Shown here piece after piece: positions 59,604 to 64,000 of a stretch of DNA of 64,000 nucleotides; position 1 is the first letter of the stretch, and every line of letters starts with the position of its first letter. Source of the DNA: Megalopta genalis. Taxonomy: Eukaryota; Arthropoda; Insecta; Hymenoptera; Halictidae. A model generated the notes under the pieces. The model saw nothing but the letters and a program-made list of their open reading frames with translations, was not told where the DNA came from and did no database searches. The DNA lies in NCBI RefSeq assembly GCF_051020955.1, contig NC_135029.1:6218001-6282000 (forward strand), written 5' to 3'. A program made the translations under genes and the position numbers.

Positions 59604-60025
59604 GCGATAGGCGAAGTGAAGAATCTTCAAACTCTCATTCTATGTGCTTGTTGTTGATTGATTTGGATTTAAGTTTTAAAAAGATTGCAATGAAGATAAT
59701 GTCACATATAAAATGTCAAACTTAATGCTATATTCCTATTTTAAGTTAATAATCGCGATAGATGAAGTGAAGAATCCTGAAACTCTCTTATCCTAGCACT
59801 TTATTCACCGGAAGCCTGTTAACAAGTTTTTCAATAATTAAACTGTGCCAAGGAGAAGCTCCATAATTTTCAACTAATAATTTCAGGAGAACTCGCATGA
59901 CTCCATTGATCGAAATAATTTGATGGGTTATGAATGAGATTATTGTAGTTTTTGAACAATTTTTTAAGAAATCCTTAATTAATGGTCACCGACTTCCAAA
60001 AATATTATTCGAAAACCGGTGGTAG
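59604..60025 (+). repeat. Dispersed repeat D, two tandem copies and a longer tail
   Basis: GCGATAGGCGAAGTGAAGAA at 59606 and GCGATAGATGAAGTGAAGAA at 59755 (period 149) are both followed by TC-T-AAACTCTC-TT-TAT/CCT. The second copy continues CACTTTATTCACCGGAAGCC, TGTTAACAAGTTTTTCAA and GTTATGAATGAGATTATTGT to about 60025, which matches 22.985-23.22 kb. Confidence 0.65.
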
Positions 60026-61353
60026 ATGAAGTGCTAGATATCTTTTAAATACTGATCTTAACACTACAAAGGTTCCTGCAAGACGACCCTTCACCTTCGT
60101 AAGCTAATTAACTGCGAACCTTTTATCACGTATCCAACATGGTCGTTGAATATTTGTAAATGAAAGGCTAGCGACCAGACATAATTAAAGTACAAAGCAA
60201 ATCACATGGTCCATCGACTCGTTCTCCCTCCGAGGCGCAATTCATTCCTCCCGGAGGCTGATTGTTAAAGGTTTCTCGAGGCAGAGTAGGGAAAGTAACG
60301 AGTCTTGGTAACCAGATGTCGCGGTTTAAGCCATCCCAGCAGCTGCTCCAAACATCCGTCTCGGTACAGAACAACGGAGGCCGAGTAAAAAGTCAGTCGA
60401 TGGAAAGGTGGAGGAGAAAGAGCGTAGCAGCAGAGAAGGTCTACGGAGTCCTACCTCGAGACTTCCGCGGCCTTTGTTCTCGTCCGTGGCGTTGTGTATA
60501 TATTGTGTACGATATTTTAATTACAGTCGCGGGTGTGGGATCTCTTTCATCGATTAGCACAGCTGCCAGTTCCTTTCTGGTGTTTTCAAAGGAACCTATC
60601 TTCCCGGGCATCCCGTTGTTTCGCCGGAGCACCAAAGGCACCGTGGACCGTGCAAAAATATCTAGATGAGAGTATTACTACTCCCTGGCGAAAAGTAATA
60701 CCGGGCGTCTATCTCGGCTGCGAATCATCTACCCAGGGAAATAACGTTCGATTACCGGTGGAGACTTTTTGCTCGAGCAGAGCCGGCGCGATTGTTCAAT
60801 GAGATTCAGGGTTACAGAGGAACTTCGAGAGCAGCCTCGTGTTCGAAGGCTACGCGGCTGGCCGGGACGAGCGGGCCGGGAAAGGCGACGGGAATGGAAA
60901 ATAAACGTAGCTATGATGCCCCGAGTTTGAAACAATTAACATAACAAAGCGAAGGGTGCCGTGGGGCGGTCGGAAAAACAGGATACGCCGCAGCCAAGCG
61001 TCGACGAGTGCGCGGCCGCGTTTCTCCTGAGATTTTGGCACTGTTTCTGCCGGCAGCGGTAGCGGCAGCGCTGGCCTATTCCAAGTTTGTGGTATTTGAA
61101 AACATTTCCCCGACCGGCGCAAACGAATCTGACAGGAACGGCTGAAAGATTGCGCGGTGTGAAACTTTCCTCTATTATCAGCCACTTCTTGCGCCGAAAC
61201 GACACTCGTAATAAATATTGCCTGGCATTTACATGCACGTTCTTTTCCAAATCCGGGAAATAGCGGTCAAGGATTTCGTAAGTGCGGCCTGGAAAATCTG
61301 ACACGGCCGGGGTTCCATTTATTTGCTTATTTTATGATTTACGGTTTAATATA
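60026..61353. other. GC-rich block, no supported gene
   Basis: 60080-61320 is GC-rich with overlapping frames (60262-60669 plus, 135 codons; 60936-61304 minus, 122 codons); translations show no domain I recognise. Confidence 0.4.
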
Positions 61354-61697
61354 CAGGTGTTCGGACAATCATGGTGCATCCGGCAAGGGGATGACCCTAA
61401 TGCAAAAATAAGACGAAAAAGAAGAGTAGCATTTTTTCGTTTAAGACTCCGTTCTCGAGAAAACTGAGTTGAAAGATGCGTTAAGTTCGCGAGGCTTGTA
61501 ATATGACGCGAAGTAGAATTGGTAATGTCATAACCAGACGCGCCAGTTGATTCCTATTCAGTAGTATTACTTTTTCAACCGAATTTTTCTCAAAAAACGG
61601 AGCTTTAAATGAAAAAATGTTATTCCTCGTTCTCGATTTATTTTTGCACGTAGAATTATCATCTTGCAGGTTATACCACGATTTTCCGAACACACTG
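61354..61697. mobile_element. Long-inverted-repeat element, 344 bp
   Basis: Starts CAGGTGTTCGGACAATCATG and ends with the inverse of CAGTGTGTTCGGAAAATCGT. Arms of about 120-130 bp share AATGCAAAAATAA, CATTTTTTCGTTTAA and CTCCGTTCTCGAGAAAA. TA precedes the left end; the right has CA in its place, probably a mutated TA duplication. The non-coding centre is about 90 bp. Consistent with a Tc1/mariner-type foldback MITE. Confidence 0.75.
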
Positions 61698-61909
61698 CAT
61701 ATTCATCTTTCTGTTTCAAAATTTGTTATAATTACGGAGTTTTAAATAAAATGCGAATTTTCCTCTCATAATCGTGTTAGTAAGCTGCTCAAATCATGTA
61801 ACAGAATTCTGACATTTTTTGAATGTCTTTGCTGGTTTCCTTTGAACCTATACGTTTATGTTATAAAATACTGAAAATATATAAGATGTCATGTAACTGG
61901 TGGCATAAT

Positions 61910-62055
61910 CGGGTAGTGGCTGATTCGTGAAAAAACAAGTCGAAGAGAAATAATAATATTTTTTCGTTCAAAGCTTTGTTTTCGAGAGGACTGAGTTGGA
62001 AGACGCGCCAATTTCACGTGGCTCGTAGTATAAATAGAAGTAGAATCGGCATGCC
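61910..62055 (+). mobile_element. Half copy of the 61.35-kb element
   Basis: AATATTTTTTCGTTCAAAGC, TTTTCGAGAGGACTGAGTTG, GGCTCGTAGTATAAATAGAA and GTAGAATCGGCATG align with the left half of the element at 61.35 kb in the same orientation, including the central region. The right arm is missing. Confidence 0.65.
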
Positions 62056-63030
62056 ATGTTCGATCACATAGGCGTAGAACTAGAACAGGGAATCACAGCA
62101 CCCCGAAATTTGGCATTCTAGGAAGAATTTACTGTACATTGTTTTCTTAAGATACGTATGTATGTTCGATAATAGCTAACAAAACAATCAGCGTCCATAG
62201 AAGTATTCTTTAATATTCGATACTTGTTAGGAGTAGTCAAAATTTTATTAATTTACTACGGTCATAGTTATAACCTACGTTATATATTTGTAGTCCTTCC
62301 AAATATTTACCATCGTTTAAATACTTTAACCCAATGTTATATTATAAGCATTCTTCTAAGATGTCAAGAGTGAAATATGCGTTCTCATTTGATCGTACTT
62401 TCACAAAAATGATCACGCTAAAACGTAATTGTGTATGCAGAAGTAAATGGAATGAATGTCTGACCAATCCAAACTGTTTCTACTTATAGAATTGTTTCGC
62501 ATTGTTTAATATTATCAAGCTTTCATGATAACAATAGAAATATCTTTATAATAAATGAAAATCATTGTGTCTTGAAGTATAAAATGTACCAAAAATATTT
62601 ATACTTCTGAAGGCCTGAGGTTCAATTATTACAATTATAGCTTGTAATTGAACATTAATTTTACTTTAATAGTACATTACTTTCGTTCATTTCCATTTTA
62701 TTTAATATATAAATAATGGAAAATTGCAACGAACATTTTGAACAACAGAATTGCAACAATGCTTTCGAAATAATTTTTAGAAAGAATAAATGCGTGTTTT
62801 CTTTCCAAGAAAGTTTTTGCAGCTTTCATTGATCATAATTTTCATGATGAGAAAAAATAGAAAAAATATTAATATAGAAGCACGTTAAAAAACATGTAAT
62901 TTAAGCATGTTTTCTTTTAACTTTTCACACAGAACACATCTTCAAAAAATTAAAACCATGACTGGATAAAAAATATATTAAATAACCTGAATTGAACTAA
63001 AGAAATGTTAGAGGGATGTATAGTTACTAC
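62056..63030. other. AT-rich region, nothing recognised
   Basis: No useful frame, array or paired ends seen. Confidence 0.5.
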
Positions 63031-63110
63031 ACTGCGGATTTTTATGAATTAAAAAAAAAATGTGCGTGACTGTAAAAGTATAATAAACATCAGTAGCATC
63101 TCCATTGTAT
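63031..63110 (+). mobile_element. Family A MITE, partial end
   Basis: ACTGCGGATTTTTATGAATT matches the family A terminus; the following sequence is weakly similar and no second end was found. Confidence 0.4.
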
Positions 63111-64000
63111 CCTTGCGATAAAGAATATTTTTCTCGATGAATTAATATTTCTCTTTACTCTCGTTTCTGTAAAATAATCGATGAAATTGTAGAACTTGCA
63201 CAAAAATGTGCGATCCAATAATCAGTTTGAAATACTTCCAGAACCCACGATTTCACAAAATTTCGAAAAAGCAAATATATTCTATCGTCGTCGTTGTTAG
63301 AAAGCTTTTTAATAGTCATAGTGTTTCGAGAGAAATTGCAGATCGAAGATCCTTATTCTTTCCGCGACGCCGGCGTGCGACGCAATCTGTTTGTCTCGTT
63401 ATATATGCATGACGTCGGATCAAGCAAGAGAAAATTTTCCAGTCCGTGCGTTTCAAAGTACGACAATTCAAAGCGTCTCCAATGTCTCTTGCCGTTTTCC
63501 AGCGTCGTCGGCGTAGCACGGCTTATTTGATTAAGGTGCATTGCAGGCGCCATGCATATAATCGTATAAATTGCTTTTGATGTGAGAGAGCGTGAGCTCT
63601 CGCAGTTCTGTCTGCGTGGTTGAAAGTTTCGCACCCTTCTTTCCCCCTCTTTGCATTTTCCATCGCCTCCGCCTCCGTTCCTCCTTCTTCCACCTTGAAG
63701 CATCTCCGTGATATGCAATATCGTCACGCGAAAAACAAAATATAATTCCTGCCGGAAGGAGTTTCCCCATTGAACCGATAAATACGATACGAAGACGGTG
63801 CACGCGCGAAAGAGAACGCCGACGGCATTCGAATTACATATCCGCTATCCGCCGATCTTTCAATTCGAGTTCTCGTTGAATCTGATTTACAAGACATTTA
63901 ATTGAATCGGTTGTTGCGTGCGCCACCATGAAACCACCTCAACAAGCGCAATAAAAATAATTATAACTCTCGAAAGTGATAACCGAGGCGACCGCCCGCT
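63111..64000. other. Gene-free to window end, GC rising
   Basis: 63330-64000 is GC-richer. Overlapping frames at 63206-63803 on both strands include Arg/Gly-rich translations of a CCTCCGCCTCCG-like run (63664-63690). None has a recognisable domain. Confidence 0.4.

Noticed and set aside
62625..62640. GGTTCAATTATTAC as a tRNA T-loop
   Set aside because: No matching acceptor or anticodon stem can be drawn around it.
1..64000. tRNA, rRNA, CRISPR and telomeric (TTAGG)n sequences
   Set aside because: Looked for B-box/T-loop GGTTCGAAT patterns, conserved rRNA blocks, regularly spaced direct repeats with unique spacers, and TTAGG runs; found none convincing. A tRNAscan or Infernal run would be decisive.

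Overview
This window looks like nuclear DNA of an insect, most likely a hymenopteran (bee, ant or wasp). The grounds are: no bacterial-style coding density; a mosaic of AT-rich stretches and GC-richer, CpG-rich blocks; many CT/GA microsatellites; and transposon remnants of types common in insects (mariner, a Tc1-like element, piggyBac-type TTAA elements, a jerky/pogo-type transposase tail). The order-level guess is inference; nothing here fixes a species.

I find no intact protein-coding gene, no tRNA or rRNA and no CRISPR array. The longest open frames (184-206 codons) are about what chance and low-complexity DNA would give in 64 kb, and many begin at non-ATG codons. The recognisable coding sequence is transposon debris: the C-terminal part of a mariner transposase (about 9.7-10.0 kb, minus), its last 19 codons in a second deleted copy (48.5 kb, plus), and a frameshifted zinc-finger tail of a jerky/pogo-like transposase (58.7-58.9 kb, plus). 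The window is therefore best read as intergenic or long-intron DNA.

Layout. 0-9 kb: AT-rich DNA with a 29-bp repeat, two GC-rich blocks, and a cluster of small elements (dispersed family A at 3.2 kb, a foldback element at 6.1 kb, a Tc1-like element at 6.3 kb, a TTAA element at 7.9 kb). 9-13.5 kb: possible solo LTR, mariner copy 1, a 132-135 bp minisatellite, a TTAA element and a long foldback. 13.5-22.7 kb: GC-rich blocks separated by a dimeric ~80/160-bp satellite, TTAA elements, a degenerate ~175-bp array interrupted by a foldback element, and a recent 175-bp tandem duplication. 22.7-41 kb: mostly unannotatable DNA with four family A copies, half a foldback element, a 138/177-bp array and long GC-rich, gene-free blocks (31-34.7 kb, 36.5-40 kb). 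41-56 kb: further GC-rich blocks, mariner copy 2, two abutting TTAA elements, a TA-flanked MITE and a GA microsatellite. 56-64 kb: a piggyBac-type element whose end is very close to the classical piggyBac terminus, another family A copy, the jerky-like fragment, a dispersed repeat in several copies and a 344-bp long-inverted-repeat element with a half copy downstream.

The elements do not form a pathway. Two patterns run through the window. One is a dense set of short non-autonomous elements, several of which are near-complete foldbacks. The other is a series of unrelated local duplications whose periods all fall between about 132 and 177 bp, near nucleosome-repeat length. Coordinates of old elements are approximate to a few bases.
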